This document shows positions 18,050 to 26,393 of a stretch of DNA of 64,000 nt, piece by piece. Source of the stretch: Nitrincola sp048264025 (GTDB lineage: Bacteria; Pseudomonadota; Gammaproteobacteria; Pseudomonadales; Balneatricaceae). The DNA lies in NCBI RefSeq assembly GCF_048264025.1, contig NZ_JBLXDN010000001.1, positions 1 to 64,000 of the forward strand, given 5' to 3'. The notes below the pieces were generated by a model. The model did no database searches. It had not been told where the DNA came from and was given only the letters and a program-made list of their open reading frames with translations. The first letter of the stretch is position 1. Every line of letters begins with the position of its first letter. The position numbers and the translations under genes are program-made.

Positions 18050-18445
18050 TCAGGAGCTTCCGCTCAGAACATCATAAATCTCAGTGGCCAGCTCTGGATC
18101 TGTGATGTTTATTCGGAATCCAGAAGTCGGATCAATCTTACTGGACAGCAGAGTCGGAGGTAGTATTGTATTTTCACCATAGAGTATGGAGATATAATCA
18201 CCTTCGTGTGAGAGGATTTTTTCGTACAGCTCCTTTCCACAAGAGTCACTATCTTTAAGACTCAAAATGATAGATGAAATGCCATCTTTGACTTCATCTA
18301 GAGCAATGTTACGAACGCAGATGGGCTCTAACGTAAATTCCCCATATTTGTCGCTAATAAATCTAATGCTTTGTTGATCTGCATTCGCACCAACAGGTAA
18401 CAGAACGACTGCCAGTGTTAAAATTCCGATCAATTTACTATTCAT
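18050..18445 (-). CDS. Small secreted protein, possible SecD P1-head-like fold
   Basis: A 131-residue protein with a convincing signal peptide (MNSKLIGILTLAVVLLPVGANA). The mature part has two cysteines (CVRN and DSCGK) and a pattern (IILSLKDSDSCGKELYEKI ... ITDPELATEIYDVL) that reminds me of the SecDF P1 head subdomain found in some stand-alone small exported proteins; this is a tentative resemblance only. It sits on the opposite strand between fecR and the receptor gene and has more A/T-rich codons than its neighbours, suggesting later insertion. No function is assigned. Confidence 0.65.
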   Translation of the reverse strand: MNSKLIGILTLAVVLLPVGANADQQSIRFISDKYGEFTLEPICVRNIALDEVKDGISSIILSLKDSDSCGKELYEKILSHEGDYISILYGENTILPPTLLSSKIDPTSGFRINITDPELATEIYDVLSGSS

Positions 18446-18512
18446 ATTTAAGTCCTTTTATTTAGTGTCATACCTGCCATTGATGCTAGCAACATAAGCC
18501 ACAAACGTCAAA

Positions 18513-18531
18513 ACTAATGATAACTATTCGT
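18513..18531 (+). promoter_or_regulatory. Candidate Fur box upstream of receptor gene
   Basis: ACTAATGATAACTATTCGT matches the 19-base E. coli Fur consensus at 12 positions, including the AATGATAA core. It lies about 95 bases before the receptor ATG at 18625 and 68 bases before the divergent small secreted protein gene. Confidence 0.45.
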
Positions 18532-18624
18532 ATTTGTATTGGTATGCCATTGTAAGAAAATATGGACTGATTTTCATTCTCAAACGTCAAGGTGGGTATA
18601 TGACGTTTTATTGAGGATGTTTTC

Positions 18625-21363
18625 ATGTCATTCAACTTGGTTGCTCTACCCTTTAAATCGAAACCTCTGCCACGTTTAGTTTTGTTTGGCGCACTCGGAA
18701 TGGGGTTATTCGTTGGCTGGACACTACCCAGCATAGCCGCTGCGACTAGCGCTCACGCCGAAGTCCATCCGTTGGAGATTGCTGATGGCGACCTGGGCCA
18801 GGCACTCAACGCCCTCGGCCATCAGACCGGCATTCTCCTGTCCTATTCACCAGATCTGGTGGATGGCATGACCAGCCCAGGGCTGTCCGGTCAATATACC
18901 GTGCTACAGGGTTTGGGCCTGCTACTGTCCGGCACCGGACTGCAGGTCGAGCAACTCGCCAATGGTGGCTTTCTGATTCGCAACCAAAGTAACACCACCG
19001 ATGATCAGGCAGCAGCACTGCCACTGATGCAGGTTGAAGGGGCTTATACTGGTTACGGCTACGCCGCGATTGAAAACGGTGAGATGCGCAATGCCATGCG
19101 TGGCGATCTAGCTGAAACGCTCAGCATTATCCCTTCCGTTCGGGTGGCTGACAGTAGCAGCTCCAGCCTGCAACAGGGTGATATCAAACCAGCGGAGCTT
19201 TCCATTCGTGGTGCCGCCCCTTATCAGAATAAGCTGATGCTGGACGGCGCGTCTATCGATAATCTGATGGACCCGGCACAGCGTGAAAACCCCAGCAACT
19301 ACACCAATGTCGCCGGACACTCGCAGGGCATTTTTCTCAATACCGACTTTCTCAGCCAGGTTGAAGTCATTGATGTTAATGCGTCTGCCAGTGAAGGGGG
19401 ATTCAGTGGCGGGGTGATCAAGGCCGAAACCAAGTCCTATGACGGTGAAGACTTCTTTAGCATCAGTCAGCGCAGTACCCGTGACAGCTGGACCAACTTT
19501 CATATCGATCCGGCACAACTGGGTGAGTTTGGTGATGGCGCCGCACAGGCGGTTACAGGTGTCCCAGGTGACTTTCAGCCCAACTTCCGCAAGGATCAGC
19601 TCAGCCTTCAGGGTGCCACGCGCATCGGAGATATCGGTATTTTTGCCGGACTGGATGAAAAGACCTCGCGTATCTGGCAGAAACAGGTGGTGGATATAGA
19701 TTTCGACCATTTTGCCCAGACGGGACGTATTTTCAAACCCAGTGAAGAACGCTCACTGGATACCTACTCCCGCTCAGGCGTGCTCCGCCTGGATTGGCTG
19801 GAACAGGATTATCTGTTGAACGCCTCCTTAGCTTTCAGTGAATATGATGAGGACACCTTCTTTATTAACTACCTGGATTCAGACTTCGATAGTCGGCATC
19901 AGGGCCTGAATCTAAGCGTCAATTACGGCCAACACTTCGGTAATACCCGACTGGATCTGAATGTCAGCGCAGGTATCAGTTCAGATGAGCGGTATTTTAA
20001 ACATGCTGTGCTGGATCAGTACCGATACACCACCATCTATCAGGGCGGCATCATCGGTGGCTATGGTGATCTGGAAAGTGAGCAGCGTACGCTGACATCC
20101 ACCCTGAAGCTCAGTACTCCGCTGACGGATGCGCTAACCTTCGACTATGGTGGTGAGCTGCGCTGGCTCAACTTCCGTCAGAATCGCCTCAATGATTTCA
20201 CTTACAACGAATATACGCTCGACTTCACGCAACCCCTGCCGCCACAAAGCGGGCTGGGATCCTGGTCGCCCGCGGATCAATACCATGCACGGGAAGTGAT
20301 CTACCAGGCGGGTGAAATCAAGTTTAATAACCTTAATGCCGCCGCTTTTACGGAACTGAATGGCGATCACCAGCGCTTTTTCTGGCGCACCGGCTTGCGT
20401 CTGGAGCGTGATGACTGGTTGGGTAATACCAATCTGGCACCGCGTTTAAGTGCCGGTATCTATCTGGATGCTGCCAAGCGTTACCGTATTACCGCCGGTG
20501 CCAACCGCTATTATGGCAAATCCTTCCTGGCCTATCGTCTCAGAGAGCTGGAACGCGATCGGATCGTGATACGCTCACGCACGTCACCCAATGCCGAGTA
20601 TCAGTCAGTTGATGTGAATCGCACCTGGTTCTATCAGGATCTTGACACCCCTTATGATGATGAACTGAATCTGGGTATCAGTGGACCCCTGATGTCGGGT
20701 GAAGCCGGACTGATGCTGGTGGAACGAAAAGGCGAGCGCCAGGTGCGGACCCGCTATGATGCAACCACACAGATGTACTGGTTTGACAACTCAGGCTCCA
20801 GCCGTACCCATCAGGTCGACCTCTACTGGCGCTCAACCCCGGCTGAATGGCTAGGCGCCTACTGGGCCATCAATACCTCCGCTTCCTGGATGGATAAGCA
20901 GACAGACACCACCTATGGCAACAGCTCATCCGGCTATCTGTCCAACAGTAACAGTGCTGATGACGAGGTCTGGTTTGAAGGTAAACGCATCCTCAAACGC
21001 GACCTGCCAGCCAATGATTTTGCCACCCCTGTCAGTATTAATCTGGATCTGATCACCCGCAGTGGCGATGACCGCATCCAATTGCGCAATGCGTTTGCCC
21101 TTACCAATGGCTATCGCTCACTGCGTAATGTCGGCACCGACTCCACCACTGGCTTAAAACAATACGAAGTGCATAAGCAGGGCAGCACGCTGCGCTGGGA
21201 CATGAGCATCGATTTGCGCCTGCTGCAATCGAGAAACTCGCCTTACCTGCGGCTGGATGTGGTCAATGTCACCGACAACCAGAACACCATCAGTGCTGAA
21301 TCCAATGTGCAGCTATTTGGTGTCGGTCGTCAGTATTGGCTAGAACTGGGCTACAAGTTCTAG
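18625..21363 (+). CDS. TonB-dependent receptor with STN signalling domain
   Basis: An outer-membrane transducer of 912 residues. After a signal peptide (to about residue 45) comes an STN domain (about 50-120, LEIADGDLGQALNALGHQTG), which in such receptors touches FecR; then a plug (about 145-275, with LSIRGAAPYQNKLMLDGA) and a 22-strand-type barrel ending in an aromatic residue (LELGYKF). GAGGA precedes the ATG at eight bases. The plug lacks an obvious siderophore-class signature, so the ligand is unknown. It is the expected target of the ECF/FecR pair upstream and is followed at nine bases by the di-heme peroxidase. Confidence 0.93.
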   Translation: MSFNLVALPFKSKPLPRLVLFGALGMGLFVGWTLPSIAAATSAHAEVHPLEIADGDLGQALNALGHQTGILLSYSPDLVDGMTSPGLSGQYTVLQGLGLLLSGTGLQVEQLANGGFLIRNQSNTTDDQAAALPLMQVEGAYTGYGYAAIENGEMRNAMRGDLAETLSIIPSVRVADSSSSSLQQGDIKPAELSIRGAAPYQNKLMLDGASIDNLMDPAQRENPSNYTNVAGHSQGIFLNTDFLSQVEVIDVNASASEGGFSGGVIKAETKSYDGEDFFSISQRSTRDSWTNFHIDPAQLGEFGDGAAQAVTGVPGDFQPNFRKDQLSLQGATRIGDIGIFAGLDEKTSRIWQKQVVDIDFDHFAQTGRIFKPSEERSLDTYSRSGVLRLDWLEQDYLLNASLAFSEYDEDTFFINYLDSDFDSRHQGLNLSVNYGQHFGNTRLDLNVSAGISSDERYFKHAVLDQYRYTTIYQGGIIGGYGDLESEQRTLTSTLKLSTPLTDALTFDYGGELRWLNFRQNRLNDFTYNEYTLDFTQPLPPQSGLGSWSPADQYHAREVIYQAGEIKFNNLNAAAFTELNGDHQRFFWRTGLRLERDDWLGNTNLAPRLSAGIYLDAAKRYRITAGANRYYGKSFLAYRLRELERDRIVIRSRTSPNAEYQSVDVNRTWFYQDLDTPYDDELNLGISGPLMSGEAGLMLVERKGERQVRTRYDATTQMYWFDNSGSSRTHQVDLYWRSTPAEWLGAYWAINTSASWMDKQTDTTYGNSSSGYLSNSNSADDEVWFEGKRILKRDLPANDFATPVSINLDLITRSGDDRIQLRNAFALTNGYRSLRNVGTDSTTGLKQYEVHKQGSTLRWDMSIDLRLLQSRNSPYLRLDVVNVTDNQNTISAESNVQLFGVGRQYWLELGYKF

Positions 21364-21371
21364 GTGATGCC

Positions 21372-22481
21372 ATGCCATTGAAGCTATTCATTTACAGTCT
21401 GGCGATGGCCCTATTCATGAGTCCATCACACGCCGCGTCTGACCCACTGATAGAGGCGTACCGGCAACCTCAGTCGCTCTGGCCCGCGGCTGAAACCGAT
21501 GCGGGGATTGATGCCATGGAACTCGCACCGCTGCCGGCGCCAGACAGTTTACCCGTCTGGTCCAGCGTGACGCCCGAGCGCATCACGCTGGGTAAACAAT
21601 TGTTCTTTGAACGCCGCTTATCAGCGTCTGATCAGATCGCCTGCGCCTCCTGCCATGATCCAGACTTAGGCTGGGCAGATGGTCGACGTGTGTCCATCGG
21701 TCACAACCGGCAACAGGGTGACATGAACGCCCCCAGCATCGTCAACAGTATTTTTCTGCATGAGGTATTCTGGGACGGTCGTGCGGCCAGCCTGGAAGAA
21801 CAGGTTATCGCCAGTTGGACCAATCCCATTGAGATGGCGGGTGATGTGGACGTTTCAGCAGCAAAGCTGTCAGCTATAGCGGGTTACGCTCCCCTGTTTG
21901 AAGCCGCATTTGGCGATACCGAAGTGACCGTTGAACGCATCGCATCTGCCATTGCGACGTTTATGCGCAGCGTGAATATGCTCGACGCCCCCTATGATCG
22001 CTTTCTAAAGGGTGATACTCAGGCTCTCAGTGATGCTCAGGTGCGTGGTCTGCACCTGTTTCGCACCAAGGCGCGCTGCATGAACTGCCACCAGGGGGCC
22101 TTACTGAGTGACCAGCAGTACCATCACCTAGGCACCTCATTTGAGCGCGTCGGTAATTTTCAGGGACGCTATCAGATCAGCGGAGCGCCTGAAGATGTCG
22201 GTGCTTTCCGCACACCGCCACTCAGGGGTCTGAGTGCAACCGCTCCCTACATGCACAATGGTTTTGCCAGTGATCTTGACCTGTTACTGTCGCTCTACAA
22301 CATCGGCTGGTGGCAAAACGCTGCGCTACGGGACAAAGACCCTGACATTCCCTTGGCACAGCTTTCGCCGCGAATCAAACCGCTAGAACTGTCCCAAGAT
22401 GAACTGGATGATCTCAAGGCGTTTTTGCTGTCCCTGACCGGCAATCTGCCTTACATGAAACCTCCAGCAGAATTACCCTGA
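21372..22481 (+). CDS. Di-heme cytochrome c peroxidase / MauG-like protein
   Basis: A 369-residue exported protein with a signal peptide (MPLKLFIYSLAMALFMSPSHA) and two heme c motifs, CASCH (91-95) and CMNCH (236-240), with the family WDGRA motif (134-138) and the APYMHNGF loop. This layout is that of bacterial di-heme peroxidases and MauG/MbnH-type oxidases. It begins eight bases after the receptor stop (AGGTG just upstream), so it belongs to the iron-type operon. Whether it detoxifies peroxide or oxidises a metallophore or protein partner cannot be told; the TBDT-peroxidase pairing recalls methanobactin loci, but no mbn biosynthesis gene is present. Confidence 0.9.
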   Translation: MPLKLFIYSLAMALFMSPSHAASDPLIEAYRQPQSLWPAAETDAGIDAMELAPLPAPDSLPVWSSVTPERITLGKQLFFERRLSASDQIACASCHDPDLGWADGRRVSIGHNRQQGDMNAPSIVNSIFLHEVFWDGRAASLEEQVIASWTNPIEMAGDVDVSAAKLSAIAGYAPLFEAAFGDTEVTVERIASAIATFMRSVNMLDAPYDRFLKGDTQALSDAQVRGLHLFRTKARCMNCHQGALLSDQQYHHLGTSFERVGNFQGRYQISGAPEDVGAFRTPPLRGLSATAPYMHNGFASDLDLLLSLYNIGWWQNAALRDKDPDIPLAQLSPRIKPLELSQDELDDLKAFLLSLTGNLPYMKPPAELP

Positions 22482-22643
22482 TATAGAAATATGTCGCCGA
22501 TAGACACAATCCACCTAAGGATGTCGTTTTCAGAACAGTAATGATTTGAACTGCCAGACGATGCAACTTATGCTTGAACTCTCAGGAAAATAAAATTAAC
22601 TGAAGTAAATAATCTATCAGCGTGAGCGGAAGGGGGTAACCGG

Positions 22644-23822
22644 GTGAAACTGGCATTTACGAAGAAAGAATACCTCCAGCGGGTTAGAAAAGTTCGTCGC
22701 GAGATGCGCACCCGCAAAGTGGATGTCCTGATTGCGACCGATCCTGGCAATATGAACTGGTTGACCGGCTATGATGGCTGGTCCTTTTACGTTCATCAGG
22801 GGGTGATCCTTCATGTCGACCATGAAGAGCCTATCTGGTTTGGACGACGCATGGATGAAAGTGCCGCGCTGTTGCGCTGTTTTATGAAAAAGGAAAACCT
22901 GACCAGCTATCCGGAAGAGTATGTTCAAAACCTCGAAAAGCATCCGATGACCTGGATTGCAGAGAATATCTTCATTGAAAATGGCTGGAGCGGTGCCACC
23001 ATCGCTACCGAGATGGACAATTACTACTATACCGCGGATGCCCACCGTTCGTTGCGGCTGGCTCTACCGGAAGCACGCTTTGTCGACAGTTATAATCTGG
23101 TGAACTGGTGCCGGGCGATCAAGTCCGACAAAGAAATAGAGTTCATGAAAATTGCCGGTAAAATCACCTCGAAAATACACCAGCGTATTCTGGATGTCGC
23201 CAGAGTCGGTGTACCCAAGAGTTTTGTGGTGTCACAGATTTATGAAACAGCGATTGCCGGTGTCGATGGGCACAGTGGGGATTATCCTTCCATAGTGCCG
23301 CTACTTCCCTCGGGTAAGGAAGCCTCAGCGTCCCATATCACCTGGGATGAGCGCCCCTTTCGAGCCAATGAAGGTACGTTTTTCGAAATCTCCGGTTGCT
23401 ATAAGCGCTATCACGCGCCCATGTCACGGACCCTTTACATGGGTAAACCCAGCCAGCGGTTTCTGAATGCCGAAAAAGCCCTGCTGGAAGCCATAGATGC
23501 CGGATTGGAGCAGGCCAAGCCTGGTAACCGAGCCTGCGATATCGCCCACGCCCTCGACCGGGTAATGGAAAAATATGGTATAGATCGCCAGGGTGCACGC
23601 TGCGGCTACCCTATCGGCGTGAGTTATCCACCGGACTGGGGTGAGCGAACCTCCAGCCTCAGGGCATCAGATGAAACGCTGCTGCAGCCCGGTATGACCT
23701 TTCACTTTATGCCTGGTATCTGGCAGGAAGACTGGGGTATCGAAATCACCGAAAGCATTTTGATTACCGAAACTGGGGTGGAAATGCTGTGTGATTTTCC
23801 CAGACAACTGTTTGTGAAGTAG
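22644..23822 (+). CDS. doeA: Ectoine hydrolase homologue (DoeA/EutD, M24 family)
   Basis: DoeA hydrolyses ectoine to N-acetyl-diaminobutyrate isomers during its use as carbon and nitrogen source. The 392 residues match the DoeA type of the M24 creatinase/prolidase fold: SDPGNMNWLTGYDGWSFYVHQ-like N-terminal region (residues 32-51 here), DGHSGDYPSIVP, EISGCYKRYHAP, and CGYPIGVSYPPDWGER, ending with MTFHFMPG. Start is GTG at 22644 with AGGGGG upstream. The usual partners doeB, doeC, doeX and the ectoine transporter are absent here, so it stands alone; activity on ectoine is inferred from family resemblance. Confidence 0.8.
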   Translation: MKLAFTKKEYLQRVRKVRREMRTRKVDVLIATDPGNMNWLTGYDGWSFYVHQGVILHVDHEEPIWFGRRMDESAALLRCFMKKENLTSYPEEYVQNLEKHPMTWIAENIFIENGWSGATIATEMDNYYYTADAHRSLRLALPEARFVDSYNLVNWCRAIKSDKEIEFMKIAGKITSKIHQRILDVARVGVPKSFVVSQIYETAIAGVDGHSGDYPSIVPLLPSGKEASASHITWDERPFRANEGTFFEISGCYKRYHAPMSRTLYMGKPSQRFLNAEKALLEAIDAGLEQAKPGNRACDIAHALDRVMEKYGIDRQGARCGYPIGVSYPPDWGERTSSLRASDETLLQPGMTFHFMPGIWQEDWGIEITESILITETGVEMLCDFPRQLFVK

Positions 23823-23883
23823 CATCCTGCCAGCCCTATCGCTATGATTAGACCTGAACACCTAATCAATACAGAGCGATAGC

Positions 23884-25506
23884 ATGAACCTGGCGTTGCC
23901 AAAAGAGGTCAAACAGCAGCTTATTTTTCTGCTGGCTGAGGTTAGAACCCAGTTGCAGAATTTGATTCTGCTGCTGGATTCCCCTTCGGCAACGCTGGCG
24001 CGCGCCATCACGGAACGCAGTGGACACAGCTATAACCTGAAACAGCGCACCCACATTCGCTGTCTGAAAGCCTTCAGTGACAGTGAGCGCTATGATCCCC
24101 AGTCACTCAAGGCCGCCGGTGACCTGGCCGATGAGTTGGAGCGGATTACCAGCCTCTGCCGGGAGTCTGCCAGAGAACTGCAGCACCTCAAGCATCGCCA
24201 GATGCTGCAAAAGCACAAGTATCGCAAACGCCTGAAACAAATTGACAAGGCACTGCATCTGGTAGAACAGATCATGGTGTCCAACGACACCCACGCCGCT
24301 CTGGATATAGGCAAGGTACAGCAGAAGCTGGTGCGTTTTTACAAACACGCCCGCGCTTCTCACCTGGCCGCACTGAAAAAACACAAGCAAACCGAAGCGC
24401 TGATCAGCAGCCTGTTTCTTGCTCGTCATATCATGGATATGGGCTCCGCCCTGATCAATATCAGCGAATCTCTGTTAGCTGTTTTGCTTGGCCAGCCGAT
24501 GAACATGAAGCAGTTTTTATCGCTGCAGGCGATGGTTTCCAGCATGGGCCATGACGAGTGGGATAACCTAACCCTGGAAACCATTGCTGAAACCCGCTCA
24601 GGCAGCGCCATTTCGGCCATATCTCAAGATGACGACCAGTTTATCGGCGTGCTCAAGGAAGGGGCGCTGCGCAAAGTACAGGAAGAGCGCCGCGGACTGG
24701 AACGCTGGAATGAAATTATTCCAGGCATTGCCCCTCAGGTTTTATCACAGCACCACAAGGGCAGCTCCGGTGCCCTGATTATTGAACACCTGCCTGGCAA
24801 CACCCTGGAACAACTGGTGCTCAAGCAAGCTGAACAACCCCTGTCTGAAGCCATGGAGTTAATGTGCGATATGCTGCCGAAAATCTGGCAGTCAACCAAG
24901 CGCAAACAGAAGGTATCACCAGCCTATATTCAACAACTGCAAAAACGCCTTCCAGCCGTCCTCAGTATTCATCCGAGCTTTAACTCGACCAACACCCTGA
25001 TTGGCGAAGTCAAACGCCCGGCACTTGAACAACTATTGAATCAGGCCGCCAGACTGGATGAAAAGCTTCCGGCGCCCTTTGCCGTCTACATCCACGGTGA
25101 CTTCAACCTGGACAATATCCTCTATGAACAGGTTAAGCAGCAGCTACGCTTTATTGACCTGCATCGCTCAGGCTATATGGATTACGTACAGGATGTCTCG
25201 GTCTTTATTGTTTCTGGATTGCGCCTGCCCTTGTTTGATCAGCACTCCAGGACCTGTATTGAGCATATTTCCACGCGCCTGTATGAGACCACGGCCAGCT
25301 TTGCTGAATCCCAAAAAGACGCCAGCTTTAAAAAACGCATGGCGCTAGGACTGGCGCGCAGCTTAATTACTTCGACCCGCTTTATTCTGGATGAAGCCCA
25401 TGCCCGCTCCCTGTTCGAGCGGGGCTTTTATCTATTGGAGCATCTGATTGCACATCAGGATAGCGAAGACTATCCATTGCCCCTTAAGGAAATACTGAAT
25501 GTCTAA
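23884..25506 (+). CDS. APH-like phosphotransferase, first gene of GAK-like cassette
   Basis: A 540-residue soluble protein. The N-terminal half (about 1-250) is long and helical with charged Lys/Glu/Gln stretches and no recognised domain. The C-terminal half is a protein-kinase-like aminoglycoside phosphotransferase fold: IHGDFNLDNIL (about 403-413) supplies the catalytic Asp, and FIDLHRSG (about 425-432) the metal-binding Asp. Its stop overlaps the start of the ATP-grasp gene by eight bases (ATGTCTAA). Substrate unknown. In described GAK loci the kinase is often HPr-kinase-related, so an APH-type kinase here would be a variant arrangement. Confidence 0.8.
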   Translation: MNLALPKEVKQQLIFLLAEVRTQLQNLILLLDSPSATLARAITERSGHSYNLKQRTHIRCLKAFSDSERYDPQSLKAAGDLADELERITSLCRESARELQHLKHRQMLQKHKYRKRLKQIDKALHLVEQIMVSNDTHAALDIGKVQQKLVRFYKHARASHLAALKKHKQTEALISSLFLARHIMDMGSALINISESLLAVLLGQPMNMKQFLSLQAMVSSMGHDEWDNLTLETIAETRSGSAISAISQDDDQFIGVLKEGALRKVQEERRGLERWNEIIPGIAPQVLSQHHKGSSGALIIEHLPGNTLEQLVLKQAEQPLSEAMELMCDMLPKIWQSTKRKQKVSPAYIQQLQKRLPAVLSIHPSFNSTNTLIGEVKRPALEQLLNQAARLDEKLPAPFAVYIHGDFNLDNILYEQVKQQLRFIDLHRSGYMDYVQDVSVFIVSGLRLPLFDQHSRTCIEHISTRLYETTASFAESQKDASFKKRMALGLARSLITSTRFILDEAHARSLFERGFYLLEHLIAHQDSEDYPLPLKEILNV

Positions 25507-26389
25507 GCCCCGAATTGCCGTTATCGGGAACCCCGGTAAATGGTCAACTGAAGTGCTAGCAACTGCATTGCAACAGCGCACAGGGTTTCGCCTGATCGCC
25601 GATCTATCCCAAACCGCACTGGACCTGACATCTGGACGCTTACTGTTTGAGCAACACAATCTTTGCGATCTGGATGGCATCATCATCCGCAAGGTAGGAA
25701 CCGACTACAGCCCAGTCTGTATTGAACGCTTGGAAATGCTGCGGGTAGCCGAACATGCCGGTGTGCGTATCTTCAGCTCCGCCCATAGTCTCATCCGCCT
25801 GCTGGATCGGCTGGCTTGCACAGTTACACTGCATAACCACCAAATCCCCATGCCGCCCACACTGGTAACAGAGTCCGTGGAAACGGCGCTACAGCAGATT
25901 GAGAGCTGGGGTCGCGCCATTCTGAAACCATTGTTTTCCACCAAAGCCCGAGGCATGCAAGTACTCAATGCAGATCAGGGCCGCAAAGTACTCGAATCCG
26001 AACTAATCCGCTACAAAACCCGACACCCCGTGCTTTACTTACAGCAACAGATAGATCTACAGGGTGAAGATATGGGGCTGGTTTTCATTAACGGTGAATA
26101 CCAAGGGGCGTATGCGCGCATCGCCGACAAAAAAGCCTGGAATACGACCATCCACAGTGGTGGCCGTTATGCGCCCTGCCAGCCCGATCCAGACACCATT
26201 GAGGTCGCACGTCGGGCACAGGCCGCCTTTGATCTGGACTATGCCACTGTTGACGTTGCCATGTGCCAGGATGGACCGGTAGTGTTTGAGGTTTCAGCAC
26301 TGGGTGGCTTCAAGGGCTCCCATACCGGCAGCAACATTGATCTGGCAGCACGTCTGGCAGATTATACCCTGACCCAACTCAGGGGCTGA
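25499..26389 (+). CDS. RimK-like ATP-grasp enzyme, GAK-system type
   Basis: A 296-residue ATP-grasp protein: N-terminal IAVIGNPGKWSTEVLATAL, then the ATP-grasp fold with the nucleotide-binding ILKPLFSTKARGM and the C-terminal metal-site VFEVSALGGFKGS. The GNPGKWSTE start and EVSALGGF end are what I recall of the family named GAK system ATP-grasp enzyme (GRASP, Amphi-Trp, Kinase). Enzymes of the RimK branch ligate an amino acid or amine to a carboxylate. It overlaps the kinase gene by eight bases and precedes the phosphatase gene by four. Confidence 0.82.
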   Translation: MSKPRIAVIGNPGKWSTEVLATALQQRTGFRLIADLSQTALDLTSGRLLFEQHNLCDLDGIIIRKVGTDYSPVCIERLEMLRVAEHAGVRIFSSAHSLIRLLDRLACTVTLHNHQIPMPPTLVTESVETALQQIESWGRAILKPLFSTKARGMQVLNADQGRKVLESELIRYKTRHPVLYLQQQIDLQGEDMGLVFINGEYQGAYARIADKKAWNTTIHSGGRYAPCQPDPDTIEVARRAQAAFDLDYATVDVAMCQDGPVVFEVSALGGFKGSHTGSNIDLAARLADYTLTQLRG

Positions 26390-26393
26390 TGTC

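Noticed and set aside
19108..19710. 200-residue open frame antisense to the first TonB-dependent receptor
   Set aside because: Mirror of plug and early barrel coding sequence; no domain.
15325..22481. Methanobactin operon
   Set aside because: A receptor, sigma factor, FecR and di-heme protein are present, but no MbnB/MbnC enzymes, MbnP partner or precursor peptide can be seen.
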